A DNA stretch of 64,000 bases from Blautia glucerasea (GCF_020537505.1 NZ_JAJBMO010000005.1:153473-217472); one strand, 5' to 3'; shown: positions 41,009 through 49,745, numbered from the stretch's first letter. Notes: generated from the sequence alone by a model not told the origin. Translations and numbers: made by a program.

Positions 41009-41040
41009 TATTTCTTATTTAAAATATAGAGGAGACTAAC

Positions 41041-41964
41041 ATGAGCGAAAAGATTTTCAGAGATACCAGAATTCAAATTGGAATTCTAAAAAGCCGAGGA
41101 GTTATAATAAAAAATAAAAAATGGGCAAAACAAACTATACGAACAATAAATTATTATAATCTTGTTAATGGCTATAAAGAACCCTTTCTCCAAACGGGAA
41201 CTACTTACGAAAAATATATTTCCGGTACTACCTTAGAAGAAATACATGCATTATATGAATTTGATCGAAAACTACGTATAATTACCATTGAGTATATACT
41301 TGAAGTAGAAAAACAAGCAAAATCTCTTATAGCTTATTCTTTTTCAAAAGCTCACGGACATAAGAATTATCTCAAACTTGAAAATTTTGATACCCAAGGA
41401 ATCCAAAAATACAGTCAAGTATGTGATTTATTGAGTAACTTATATCGTAAAATCAATTCGAACATTGACAAAGATTTATCCATATCGCATTATGTCAACG
41501 GAAAAAATTATATTCCTTTATGGGTATTGGTTAATTCAATTTCCATGGGAGACATTAGTAAATTTTACTCTAATATGTTACAAAAAGAACGTGAGGACGT
41601 TGCACGTAGAATGAAATGGGGTCTGCGAGAAAACCAGTTAGCCAGTTGCTTATTTTTTCTTTCTACTTTTAGAAATCGTTGTGCACACGATGAACGAATG
41701 TATTCTTATTTATCATACGCCTATTTATGTAATAACAATTATTTTCATTATTTTCATATAAACACAAATAATACCAATAACTACTTTGCAGTGATGATTG
41801 CTTTTAAAATGGTACTTAGTAAAACGCGTTATAATGAATATATCAAGCAAATTGAAGATTTATTTGATGAATTGTCAAAGGATCTTTCAACTATTCCAAT
41901 TAGAAAAATACGAAATATAATGGGAATTCCAAATAATTGGCGACGTTTAAAAACATTGAACTAA
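41041..41964 (+). CDS. Abi_2 (AbiD/AbiF-type) abortive-infection protein
   Basis: 307 residues. The pattern RIQIGILKSRGVIIKNKKWAKQTIRTINYYNLVNGYKEPFL in segments at the N-terminus, LYEFDRKLRIITIEYILEVEKQAKS in the middle and FLSTFRNRCAHDERMYSY (about residues 212-229) is characteristic of Abi_2 proteins. RNRCAH is the HEPN R-x4-H motif. Lactococcal AbiD/AbiF proteins block phage growth. The gene is clearly AT-richer than the backbone, and so it has a separate origin. GAGGAG lies upstream. Confidence 0.85.
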   Translation: MSEKIFRDTRIQIGILKSRGVIIKNKKWAKQTIRTINYYNLVNGYKEPFLQTGTTYEKYISGTTLEEIHALYEFDRKLRIITIEYILEVEKQAKSLIAYSFSKAHGHKNYLKLENFDTQGIQKYSQVCDLLSNLYRKINSNIDKDLSISHYVNGKNYIPLWVLVNSISMGDISKFYSNMLQKEREDVARRMKWGLRENQLASCLFFLSTFRNRCAHDERMYSYLSYAYLCNNNYFHYFHINTNNTNNYFAVMIAFKMVLSKTRYNEYIKQIEDLFDELSKDLSTIPIRKIRNIMGIPNNWRRLKTLN

Positions 41965-42093
41965 TTCAATTTATAACTTGACAAAACGATGAGAATTCTG
42001 TATGATATATTCACTGATTAAGAATACTTTAGTCAGCATACAATATAATTGAAAGTACCTTGATGACCTACGTGGCTCAAGGGCATATTTTTT

Positions 42094-42129
42094 AGAGGAG
42101 TTGGTTTACCAGCTCCTCTATTATTTTCC
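42094..42129 (+). terminator. Terminator of Abi gene
   Basis: AGAGGAG and CTCCTCT arms with internal TTGG/CCAG pairing, followed by ATTATTTTCC. Confidence 0.7.
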
Positions 42130-42134
42130 GTTTT

Positions 42135-42153
42135 TGTACTCAATCTGTACTCA
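42135..42153. other. E3 right integrase arm sites
   Basis: TGTACTCA at 42135-42142 and 42146-42153, 11 bp start to start, 64 bp before the core. Confidence 0.8.
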
Positions 42154-42171
42154 AACCACATCGTAAGAGCC

Positions 42172-42211
42172 CGGAAACCCGCATAAATGCTGGATTTCCG
42201 AGCTCCATTTT
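42172..42211. terminator. Hairpin downstream of guaA
   Basis: A long imperfect stem from GAGCCCGGAAACCCGCAT against ATGCTGGATTTCCGAGCTC. A T-run (TTTTTTT) follows on the plus strand. On the minus strand it is directly behind the guaA stop, so it may end guaA transcription as well. It lies inside the E3 end, so it is not the native guaA terminator. Confidence 0.6.
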
Positions 42212-42212
42212 T

Positions 42213-43790
42213 TTATTCAAACTCAATCGTACCCGGTGGCTTACTGGTCAGATCGTAGAATATGCGGTTTACTCCTTTTACTTCGTTGATAATACGGTTC
42301 ATCACCTTATTCAGCACCTCATACGGAATCTCGGATGCTTCTGCGGTCATAAAGTCGATGGTCTTTACGGCACGAAGTGCTACTGCATAATCGTATGTTC
42401 TGAAATCACCCATAACGCCTACGCTTCGCATATTGGTAAGGGCTGCGAAGTACTGGTTCGGCATCCAGGATGGCTCACTGCCGGTCTCTTCTTTGTAAGC
42501 GGCTGCGGCTTTGTCGATTTCTTCGCGGTAGATGAAATCAGCATCCTGTACGATGCGGACCTTCTCAGCGGTAACTTCACCAATAATACGGATTCCAAGT
42601 CCTGGGCCTGGGAATGGCTGACGGAATACCAGCTTCTCCGGAATTCCAAGCTCCAGTCCGGCTTTACGGACTTCGTCTTTGAAAAGGTCACGGAGTGGCT
42701 CAATGATCTCTTTGAAATCAACATGCTTTGGAAGTCCACCTACATTGTGGTGAGACTTAATTACTGCGGACTCTCCGCCAAGGCCACTCTCTACCACATC
42801 CGGATAGATAGTTCCCTGTGCCAGGAAATCAACAGCACCTATCTTCTTCGCTTCTTCTTCAAAGATACGGATAAATTCCTCGCCAATGATCTTACGCTTC
42901 GCCTCTGGCTCAGTAACTCCTGCAAGTTTATCATAATATCTCTGCTGTGCATTTACACGAATAAAGTTCAGGTCAAACTGTCCATTTGGACCAAATACGC
43001 CTTCTACTTCGTCTCCTTCATCTTTACGGAGAAGACCGTGGTCTACGAATACACAGGTCAGCTGTTTGCCAATCGCTCTGGAAAGAAGTCCTGCTGCCAC
43101 GGAGGAATCAACACCGCCTGACAGTGCCAGAAGCACCTTGCCATCGCCCACTTTCTCACGGATTTCCTGGATCGTGTGCTCAACAAACGCATCCATTTTC
43201 CAATCTCCGGCACATTCACATACGCCCAGTACGAAATTAGATAACATGGTCTTTCCTTCTACTGTGTGAAGAACCTCCGGATGGAACTGGATCGCATACA
43301 GCTTTTTCTCTTCATTTTCTGCAACTGCTACCGGACAGTCTGCTGTATGCGCAGAAATCTCAAATCCCGGCGCCTGCTTTGAAATGTAATCGGTATGACT
43401 CATCCAGACAATTGTTTTCTCTGATACCCCTTTGAAAATTCTGGAGTCTGTTTTATCAACCAGCAGTTCTGTCTTGCCGTATTCGCTGACGTCTGCTTTC
43501 TCAACTTTACCGCCCAGCACATGCATCATAAGCTGTGCGCCGTAGCAAAGTCCAAGAACCGGAATACCAAGCTCAAACAGCTCCTTCTGGTAAGTAGGTG
43601 AATCCGCCTCGTAGCAGCTGTTCGGTCCGCCAGTGAGAATGATTCCCTTCGGATTCATGGCTTTGATCTTCTCAAGATCGGTCTTGTAAGAGTAGATTTC
43701 GCAATATACATTACATTCTCTGACACGTCTTGCAACCAGCTGATTGTACTGACCACCAAAATCAATGACAATAACTAATTCTTTCTTCAA
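42213..43790 (-). CDS. guaA: GMP synthase (glutamine-hydrolysing)
   Basis: TTG 43790 with AGGAGGA 5 bp upstream gives 525 residues starting [25 protein letters not shown], better than the longer frame. N-terminal class I glutaminase with nucleophile Cys in LGLCYGAQ and HPE in FHPEVLHT, then an ATP-pyrophosphatase with [12 protein letters not shown], and the C-terminal dimerisation domain ending KPPGTIEFE. It converts XMP to GMP in the cytoplasm. The last codons form the attachment core used by all four elements. The insertions leave the coding end unchanged. Confidence 0.98.
   Translation of the reverse strand: MKKELVIVIDFGGQYNQLVARRVRECNVYCEIYSYKTDLEKIKAMNPKGIILTGGPNSCYEADSPTYQKELFELGIPVLGLCYGAQLMMHVLGGKVEKADVSEYGKTELLVDKTDSRIFKGVSEKTIVWMSHTDYISKQAPGFEISAHTADCPVAVAENEEKKLYAIQFHPEVLHTVEGKTMLSNFVLGVCECAGDWKMDAFVEHTIQEIREKVGDGKVLLALSGGVDSSVAAGLLSRAIGKQLTCVFVDHGLLRKDEGDEVEGVFGPNGQFDLNFIRVNAQQRYYDKLAGVTEPEAKRKIIGEEFIRIFEEEAKKIGAVDFLAQGTIYPDVVESGLGGESAVIKSHHNVGGLPKHVDFKEIIEPLRDLFKDEVRKAGLELGIPEKLVFRQPFPGPGLGIRIIGEVTAEKVRIVQDADFIYREEIDKAAAAYKEETGSEPSWMPNQYFAALTNMRSVGVMGDFRTYDYAVALRAVKTIDFMTAEASEIPYEVLNKVMNRIINEVKGVNRIFYDLTSKPPGTIEFE
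42217..42224. other. Attachment core in guaA, E3/chromosome junction
   Basis: TCAAACTC, the complement of the last Glu-Phe and part of the final Glu codon of guaA. With TTAT in front it matches the E1/E2 junction over 12 bp. Confidence 0.9.
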
Positions 43791-44242
43791 GGTTATCCTC
43801 CTGTTTTCCCTATAAGTATCTTTAGAAGCTGCTATTCGTTGGTAACATCCCGCGAGGTGTTTTTTGTGACCAAAGCTCACAGAAAATCCGAGGTTCTCGG
43901 CGCGAAATCATGCGAATGCATGATTTCAGTGTATCGCGAAGCGTGTTGCTGTAAGCGTAGTAAATAGCAACCATTGTAATCGTTACTGCTCACTTGGAAA
44001 AAACTTTCCCGCAAACAGTAACCTTGAATCTTCTTCCCATTATAAATGAGTATCTCAACTTTTACAACGGCAAATTTTCTTCGCAGTATAAAATTTTTGT
44101 CGCATTGTTAATAAATATTCTCCACAAATCTCATTGCTAAAAAAATCATTATGTTATTATGCATTCAAAACCATTGCTAGTTTGTTCTAATATTTTCAAT
44201 GGGATTTGTTATCTATAAATACAATTTCAAAAGGTGAACCAA
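43791..44242. other. Intergenic region with hairpins upstream of guaA
   Basis: No gene is seen. GAAATCATGC/GCATGATTTC (43904-43927) is a perfect 10-bp stem with a 4-base loop. GTTACTG and CAGTAAC at about 43981-44021 bracket an A-rich spacer, as they do at the end of the palindromic repeat at 63870-63906, so a member of the same repeat family may lie here. No purine riboswitch could be identified. Confidence 0.45.
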
Positions 44243-44778
44243 ATGGAACAGAAAAATGAAAAACAACCAAGCCTGCTAAAACAGCTGTTTGTTTTTGCGG
44301 GCAACTACAAGTACTTAAGCATTCTTTCCGTGTTTTTTGCCGGAATCAGTGCTCTGGCCGCACTTGTGCCATTTTATTGCATCTGTCGGATCATGCATAA
44401 AGTGCTTCGCGTAAAGCCTGATTTTTCCAAGGCTGAGGGAATCTTCTCCTATGGCTGGCACACAGTGGGCTTTGCTCTCCCTGGCATGCTTTTTGTTCTT
44501 TTATACCATCATCCCCCGACTCTGACCACCACTTTAATGAGGTATGCTTATGCCGGAGAACCACAGTTTCAGTTAAAAGATGCCCTCACCTTCTTCATGT
44601 ACCTGCTGGTTGTGTCCGGAATGTACGATCCCAGGTTGCGCTGCAGGATCTTTCCGCGGTTATCTCAGCCGATACCCAGTGCAAACGTATGGATGAGATT
44701 CTTTCCTGCCAGAAACAGGCCGGTAAATCCACTATGGATAACAAGGGATATGACATCACTTTCGGAATTGCAGATTAA
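44243..44778 (+). pseudogene. ABC exporter gene, N-terminal remnant
   Basis: ATG 44243 begins MEQKNEKQPSLLKQLFVFAG and continues through two transmembrane helices of a type I exporter (YLSILSVFFAGISALAALVPFY, FALPGMLFVLLYH). After about residue 95 the homologous frame is interrupted. Another frame later reads LQDLSAVISADTQCKRMDEI, typical of the exporter linker before the ATPase domain, followed by a stop at 44778. No ATPase domain follows. Internal deletions and frameshifts therefore make it a pseudogene. Confidence 0.7.
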
Positions 44779-44834
44779 ATCCTAATATTGCCCCTCTTCA
44801 CGGCACATGAAAAGCAGTAATGATTAAACCTTCC

Positions 44835-46379
44835 TCAATGCTTTTCCTTCTTTTTCTCATCCCAATATACGCAGTCATCTCTTCCTGCCACGCTGGAATC
44901 AAATGGTGTTCCATCATTTTTTTTATAATGCTTTGTCGCCTTAAATACGCATTTCGCACCTATGAAAACAATGGGAACGTTGAAGTACACGATCAGAATA
45001 TTTCCCAGATCAGAGAACGCCCAAAGGTTTCCAAGCTCCAGCCCTGCAAGGTTGCAAAGTATTCCAAATGCAGCCACAAACAGGGCGATGCAGCGCACAA
45101 TGTTGATGCAGACTGCGTCTTTTCGGATACGGTTTGCTGCGATTTCGGAGAAACTGATCATTCCCAGAAGGCAGGTAAAAGCAAACAGTCCGAAGCATAA
45201 AGTCACCAGAAATGTCATGACCGCATTCATGGATGTGCCTGGTGTAAGCACTGCAATAGACTCTGTAAATTTCGGTAATTTATCAAGAGCCGCCCATGCC
45301 TCAGCGCCTTCGCCAGTCCAGCAGTGAGCCATAACTACTACGAAACCGGTCAGTGTACAGATTACAATGGTATCCAGGAAAACACCAAGAGAAGCCAGGA
45401 TTCCCTGCTCGCAGGGATGTTTTGCATCTGCTGCTGCGGCTGACATTGTGATGGTTCCCTGTCCAGCCTCGTTTGACATCAGGCCTCGTTTCACACCCTG
45501 TGCCAAAACCGTTCCCATAGCTCCACCAAAGAATGCCTGTGGCTTAAATGCTCCGCCAAATACAGATGTGAAGAAGTATGGGATCTGTCCCACATTCAAA
45601 ATGATCAGTACCACTACCACCAGGATATACAGCACTGCCATTACCGGTACCATCATGTCGGTCCATTTGGATACCTTTTTGATTCCGCCGAATGCGACAA
45701 CTGCAGTAAGGATGATGATCAGCGCACCTGCAACATAGTAAAACAGGGAATCTGCTGCAATTGTTTTTCCCGTAAGGATTTCTGCCATTCTTCCTACAGA
45801 AGAAACTACATTAAAGCCCTGGGCTGGCAGGCAGCACAGCGCATAAAGAATGTAAAGAATGGACAAAAACACACCGATTCCAACGCTGTTTCCAAGAAGC
45901 TTTCTTCCATAAAATGGGAGTCCGCCTACGAACTCATCGTCTTTTTTCTCCTTAAAGATCTGCGCCAGAACGGCTTCCATATAGGCTACTGCCATCCCGA
46001 AAAATGCGGAGATCCACATCCAGAACAGGGCTCCCGGACCGCCTACTGCAATAGCGCCTGTAACGCCGATAATATTTCCGGGACCAACACGCATGGCTGC
46101 ACTTAGCAGAAAGGCTGCCAGCGGAGTGATTCCTGTCTTAACGGAACGTTTCTCTGCGAGAAGGTGAATTCCTTTTTTGAAATATGTTACCTGGATAAAT
46201 CCCAGCTTAATGGTGAAAAAAATGCCGGATCCAAGCAGCACGATGATTGCCAGTGAAATATTTCCCAAAATCGGAATATTCCGATACCATTCGCAATTCG
46301 TAGGAAAATCCCACAACAGATCCGACAGCGGACCTATAAACCCAAATACACCATTGATTGCCTCAAAAACACCTTGCAT
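44835..46379 (-). CDS. Sodium:alanine symporter (AGCS family)
   Basis: ATG 46379 (MQGVFEAINGVFGF, GGGAGG upstream) gives 514 residues. AGCS signatures: GSGIFFTIKLGFIQVTYFKKGI, AAFLLSAAMRVGPGNIIGVTGAI, GALFWMWISAFFGMAVAYMEAVLAQIFKEK in segments. About 10-11 transmembrane helices. It imports alanine, glycine or a related amino acid with Na+. It is a single gene with its own promoter region to the right. The use of Na+ is compatible with the V-type ATPase nearby, which may be a Na+ pump. Confidence 0.92.
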   Translation of the reverse strand: MQGVFEAINGVFGFIGPLSDLLWDFPTNCEWYRNIPILGNISLAIIVLLGSGIFFTIKLGFIQVTYFKKGIHLLAEKRSVKTGITPLAAFLLSAAMRVGPGNIIGVTGAIAVGGPGALFWMWISAFFGMAVAYMEAVLAQIFKEKKDDEFVGGLPFYGRKLLGNSVGIGVFLSILYILYALCCLPAQGFNVVSSVGRMAEILTGKTIAADSLFYYVAGALIIILTAVVAFGGIKKVSKWTDMMVPVMAVLYILVVVVLIILNVGQIPYFFTSVFGGAFKPQAFFGGAMGTVLAQGVKRGLMSNEAGQGTITMSAAAADAKHPCEQGILASLGVFLDTIVICTLTGFVVVMAHCWTGEGAEAWAALDKLPKFTESIAVLTPGTSMNAVMTFLVTLCFGLFAFTCLLGMISFSEIAANRIRKDAVCINIVRCIALFVAAFGILCNLAGLELGNLWAFSDLGNILIVYFNVPIVFIGAKCVFKATKHYKKNDGTPFDSSVAGRDDCVYWDEKKKEKH

Positions 46380-46893
46380 ACTCATACCTCCCCTTTTACG
46401 GTCTGATTTCTGCTTTCCCCGCAATAAAAACCGTTTTGCCTGACAATTGTGTTTGCTAAATTAAGGTATCCTTCCTTCAACAGCAGTTACCTTAGTCATT
46501 TTAGCGGCAATTTTTTCAGACTATTCGCTTGTGTCTTCTTGCGACTTGCATTGTTACTTTCTATTATATAGAATTTTTCCATATAATCTATTGTTTTTTA
46601 TGGGAGATATATTGCAAAAAGTGTTATATTTTCATTTTTCCACAGGCATTTTCCAAAATAGACATGTCACTAGCCCGCGACCTTACCATATCTGAGTTTA
46701 TAAGTTCTTTAGATTTTCATCATACTTTTTTCAACTCCTTCTCACAGATTCATCACAAATTCTGCGTATATTAATAAACAAATAAAGCGAAAGCTTTTTT
46801 ACATAGATTAGCAATCAACTTTTTCTTTTTCATACTTGCCGGACCAACAGGTCCGGCCCTCCTTCTTTTTAGGGGGATTTTTTTATGCACATA
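46380..46893. other. Upstream region of symporter gene
   Basis: AT-rich, no convincing gene. GCCGGACC-AACA-GGTCCGGC (46838-46857) is a perfect 8-bp stem and is followed by CCCTCC/AGGGGG with a T7 tract, i.e. a plus-strand terminator-like pair of hairpins at 46838-46884. A transcript ending here is not known to me. Confidence 0.45.
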
Positions 46894-47136
46894 ATTGCTA
46901 TTTTGTGGGTTGGTCGTTACCCCGTACGCGATTTCACAATGTATATTCACCGCCGCGCGGAGCAACGTTCCGGCAAGCTAGCTGGTAACTACGACTAAGG
47001 CGCTCGGGAGAGCCCTCTCGCCTAAGTCTTCGTAACTATCGGATCTCGCCTCCACTAAAACCGCTCCTGAAATGCGCGGCTACATGAATATACATTGCAA
47101 AATCGCTGGTTACTGGCAGAGGGAAGAAAGAAACAG
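46894..47136. repeat. Palindromic repeat, long copy with nested palindrome
   Basis: Outer arms: GCGATTTCACAATGTATATT (from 46928) against AATATACATTGCAAAATCGC (to 47105), extended inwards by CGCCGCGC and GCGCGGC. The same outer repeat occurs at 63755-63901. In this copy about 96 bp are inserted at the tip of the loop, and these form another palindrome (GTAACTACGACTAAGGCGCT against GCCTAAGTCTTCGTAAC). It lies between divergent or convergent genes. Likely a non-autonomous mobile hairpin repeat. Confidence 0.8.
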
Positions 47137-47175
47137 CCCCATCTTTACATTTATCCTGTAAAAATGGGGCTGCTA
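47134..47175 (-). terminator. Terminator of secreted-protein gene
   Basis: CAGCCCCAT and ATGGGGCTG stem, extended by TTTTACA/TGTAAAG, followed on the minus strand by TTTCTTTCTT. It overlaps the end of the palindromic repeat. Confidence 0.75.
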
Positions 47176-47221
47176 AATTAATATTATTTGCTTGAGGGTG
47201 TTTTATTATATTTCAGAAATC

Positions 47222-49243
47222 TTAAAGCTGATCTGGTTTCTCAACTGTATAGGCACTCTGATCCTGGATAACAGTTGCTCCGGACAGATCTGCAGTGTCG
47301 CTGTAGGAGCCAGTTGTGATGGTGTACCCGCTGTCGCCCTGTACGTAAACAGTTCCGTCTGTACCCTGAATGGTTACAGTTTTTCCTTCGCTGTCTATGA
47401 TGGTTCCCTCATTTTCCAGAGAGGAAACGGTACTGTCACCAGTTACAGTCCAGGTGGAATCTGCGCTTACATACACGTTGCAGTATCCAGCTCCACCTTC
47501 GCCTGCATAGCTCTCATCATCCACAACAGCACCTGTCAGACTGCTGCCCTCTGTGAGATAGAAATCCAGGTTACTGATGGAATCCCAGATCACATTTCCC
47601 TGCATATCCTGGCTGATACCGGTAAAGTGGCAGTCAGCTCCGTTAGCTCCGGACTGTCCCCAGCCTCTCTGGTTGGTGTTGCCTGTGCACTGCAGGAAAA
47701 ACTCATTATCATCATTGTAGGTAATATCTACATTGCTTAAAGTAATGGTACTCTCTGTATTGGTGGTATAGAATACACCGCCGTTCCCAGAAGTCAGACT
47801 GCCACCGTTCATCTGGAAAGTACTGTTGCCGACCTCAGAGTCACCAGACATGCTCTGGTAAAGAATTACCGTCCAGGTATTGTCATTCTGATCCAGATCA
47901 CTCATGTTACCAGTCAGATCACAATCATACAGGTGAATGGAATTCAGACCTTCAATACAGATTGCCTCAGAACCATTTGCAGTCAGGCTTGCGTTGCTTA
48001 CCGCAATATCTGCTGTACTGTAAATAGCAGGAGAACCAACACCGTTGGAAACATAATTTCCACCATCGATCACCATGGTTCCGCCGCCTCTGTCGCTTCG
48101 GATTGCTGCGGAGGACTCACCGTTCGTCTCCACATTCAGATCCCAGCCATAAAGAGTACCGCCGCCGGCTACATGAACACCACCTGAGGTATCCTGTGTG
48201 GTTTTCACAGTTGTACCAGAAGCATATACAGTTCCATCACCATATGCAAAAAGCCCTGCGCCGCCTGCTGCGTCTGTAGTCACGCTGCCGTCTTTCACAT
48301 AAGCAGTACCATCTGTTGCCAGAACCGCTGCACCTACACCATAGAAACTGGAATTGTCTCCGCCCTTGCTGTCCTCAGAAGTTCTTGTAATGGTATCATT
48401 GTCAAGAGTAACGCTTGCACCGGAAGAGATCAGTGCTGCATTCTCGTCAGTTCCAGTTGATTCAATTGTCTCATTTGATACAGTTGTATCTTCTGTATAC
48501 TCATTTGCTGCAGTATAACTGTCCACACCCTGGGACTGTCCACCAGGACCTCCCTGTCCTGGAGCACCCTGTCCATCACCGCCAGGCTGACCCTGACCGC
48601 CCATTTCCATAGACATTACCGTAATGGAAGCAGCATTTCCATCCTCATCTAAAGTGATAGAAACGATATCCCCTTCCTGAATGTCAGAAAGTGAAATCTC
48701 CTCAGCCTCTGCTGACTGTCCGTCACTGTCTGGTGCTCCGCCATTCTGATCTCCATCTGGCTTCTCCGGTGCCTCTCCATCCTGACTATTTCCGCCAGGC
48801 TGACCATCCGGCGCACCGCCATTCTGTCCATCTCCGCCAGGCTGCATACCGCCTGCCTGCTTTGTGATCACTGTATCTGCAGTAATTGTGATCGTCTGCT
48901 CCTCGCCAGTCAGATCCAACATAGAAGGTGCCTCACCACCCTGGCCGTTTCCATCCGGTGCTCCGCCATTCTGTCCATCTCCACCAGGCTGGCCCATCTC
49001 TTTCATAGTCCCAACCGCAATGGTAATCTCCGAATCAGAAACCGACTTAACCTCACCAAGTACCACATTCTCCTGACTCTCATCGCCATTCTCACCCGAA
49101 GCATCCGCCTCACCACTTTCATCATTCGCTGCATCCGCAGCCGCCTCCGTCTTACTATCCTCCGCATAAACCATAGCCGGAACAGAAGTTGTTGCTACCA
49201 TAATTCCCATTAAAACTGCTAAATATCTACGTTTCATACCCAT
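47222..49243 (-). CDS. Secreted beta-helix-like repeat protein
   Basis: 673 residues. Signal peptide about 1-28 (MKRRYLAVLMGIMVATTSVPAMVYA, cleavage before EDS). A strand-rich segment (GEVKSVSDSEITIAVGT) and a Gly/Gln/Asn/Asp/Pro-rich low-complexity part with GGDGQNGGAPDGN-type repeats cover about 75-240. The rest (about 250-660) is a long row of short strand repeats (ALISSGASVTLDNDTITRTS, AIYSTADIAVSNASLTANG), like a right-handed parallel beta-helix adhesin or a carbohydrate-binding protein. No LPXTG or membrane anchor is present, so it is released or held non-covalently. Family not named. Confidence 0.75.
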   Translation of the reverse strand: MGMKRRYLAVLMGIMVATTSVPAMVYAEDSKTEAAADAANDESGEADASGENGDESQENVVLGEVKSVSDSEITIAVGTMKEMGQPGGDGQNGGAPDGNGQGGEAPSMLDLTGEEQTITITADTVITKQAGGMQPGGDGQNGGAPDGQPGGNSQDGEAPEKPDGDQNGGAPDSDGQSAEAEEISLSDIQEGDIVSITLDEDGNAASITVMSMEMGGQGQPGGDGQGAPGQGGPGGQSQGVDSYTAANEYTEDTTVSNETIESTGTDENAALISSGASVTLDNDTITRTSEDSKGGDNSSFYGVGAAVLATDGTAYVKDGSVTTDAAGGAGLFAYGDGTVYASGTTVKTTQDTSGGVHVAGGGTLYGWDLNVETNGESSAAIRSDRGGGTMVIDGGNYVSNGVGSPAIYSTADIAVSNASLTANGSEAICIEGLNSIHLYDCDLTGNMSDLDQNDNTWTVILYQSMSGDSEVGNSTFQMNGGSLTSGNGGVFYTTNTESTITLSNVDITYNDDNEFFLQCTGNTNQRGWGQSGANGADCHFTGISQDMQGNVIWDSISNLDFYLTEGSSLTGAVVDDESYAGEGGAGYCNVYVSADSTWTVTGDSTVSSLENEGTIIDSEGKTVTIQGTDGTVYVQGDSGYTITTGSYSDTADLSGATVIQDQSAYTVEKPDQL

Positions 49244-49495
49244 TCATTTCCTTTCTATATTCATATTCCCTGACCCCTCCGAAGCCCTCATTTCCTTCCC
49301 CGTCCGGATCATTTTGTTTTTGTGTTCCTTATGTCTAATAATATACAGACAAAATGTGTTCAATTAATGGGAAATCTGTGTTCATTCTAAGGTCGACCCC
49401 GTAACAAACTGTGAACTCCCCCCTCTAGTTCCCAGGCGCTGCGTCACTCCCTCCCGCCCACCACCTACTCCCCCCGCAGCCGCCGTCCTGTTTTT
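49244..49495. other. Upstream region of secreted-protein gene
   Basis: No gene is seen. It probably holds the promoter of the secreted-protein gene (AT-rich stretch near 49331-49360 with TAATAATATA). No box could be assigned firmly. Confidence 0.35.
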
Positions 49496-49505
49496 CCCCC
49501 CCCCC
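49496..49505. repeat. Poly-C tract of 10
   Basis: A run of ten C residues next to the large palindrome. Length could vary by slippage. It is about 250 bp upstream of the secreted-protein start codon. Confidence 0.7.
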
Positions 49506-49518
49506 AGCCAGTACACAG

Positions 49519-49699
49519 TGAGAGGAAGGGGTGGCTGGCTGGGGGCTTTGCCAAAATGGGCGTTTGACGAGTATAGCGTCAGGGAGAATTGCACTGTCTG
49601 AGCCCTGCAAGGGCGAGTTTGCAATTCTCCCTGACAATAGGCGACGCAGTCAAACGCCCATTTTGGCATCGCTCCCAGCCGGCCACCCCTTCCTCTCAC
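49519..49699. repeat. 181-bp palindrome
   Basis: Arms of about 80 bp: GTGAGAGGAAGGGGTGGC at left against GCCACCCCTTCCTCTCAC at right, GCCAAAATGGGCGTTTGAC against GTCAAACGCCCATTTTGGC, and GTCAGGGAGAATTGC against GCAATTCTCCCTGAC, with small unpaired parts (GAGTATAGC opposite AATAGGCGACGCA) and a central CCCTGCAAGGG. It is a strong hairpin lying between the secreted-protein promoter and the V-ATPase terminator. Probably a dispersed non-autonomous repeat. Confidence 0.85.
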
Positions 49700-49711
49700 G
49701 TCCCTCCCCAC

Positions 49712-49745
49712 AAAAAAAACAGGGCGCCATCACGCACCCTGCTTC
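49712..49745 (-). terminator. Terminator of V-ATPase operon
   Basis: On the minus strand CAGGGTGC and GCGCCCTG pair, followed by TTTTTTTT. The left arm includes the last codons of the subunit D gene, and the stop codon is in the loop. Confidence 0.85.

Larger units (their letters stand above)
31552..42224. mobile_element. E3: integrative mobilizable element, 10.7 kb
   Basis: Bounded by the core at 31552 and the guaA end at 42217, with TGTACTCA arm repeats. Full backbone as E1. Cargo: candidate type I toxin-antitoxin locus, XRE membrane protein, alkyltransferase-like protein, membrane protein, GIY-YIG protein and, next to the regulator, an Abi_2 protein. It directly abuts guaA, so it was probably the latest insertion or the one kept adjacent to it. 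Confidence 0.85.

Noticed and set aside
42172..42211. Native guaA terminator
   Set aside because: The hairpin lies on the element side of the attachment core, so it belongs to E3. The original downstream sequence of guaA is beyond the stacked elements.
9010..42224. A single large conjugative element
   Set aside because: There are three full sets of integration, mobilization and replication genes, repeated attachment cores, and no type IV secretion genes.
43791..44242. Purine riboswitch upstream of guaA
   Set aside because: I could not find the conserved three-way junction elements. Only unrelated hairpins are seen.
46771..46965. Minus-strand frame with the same N-terminus as another at 63638-63826, and the short internal peptide MKKKKLIANLCKKAFALFVY
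   Set aside because: The shared part is only the palindromic repeat read in frame. The 20-residue peptide has its nearest AGGAGG more than 20 bp away, across a hairpin.
47192..47740. Plus-strand frame of 182 codons opposite the secreted protein
   Set aside because: It is a shadow of the repetitive beta-helix gene. Signal peptide, ribosome-binding site and terminator all support the minus-strand gene.
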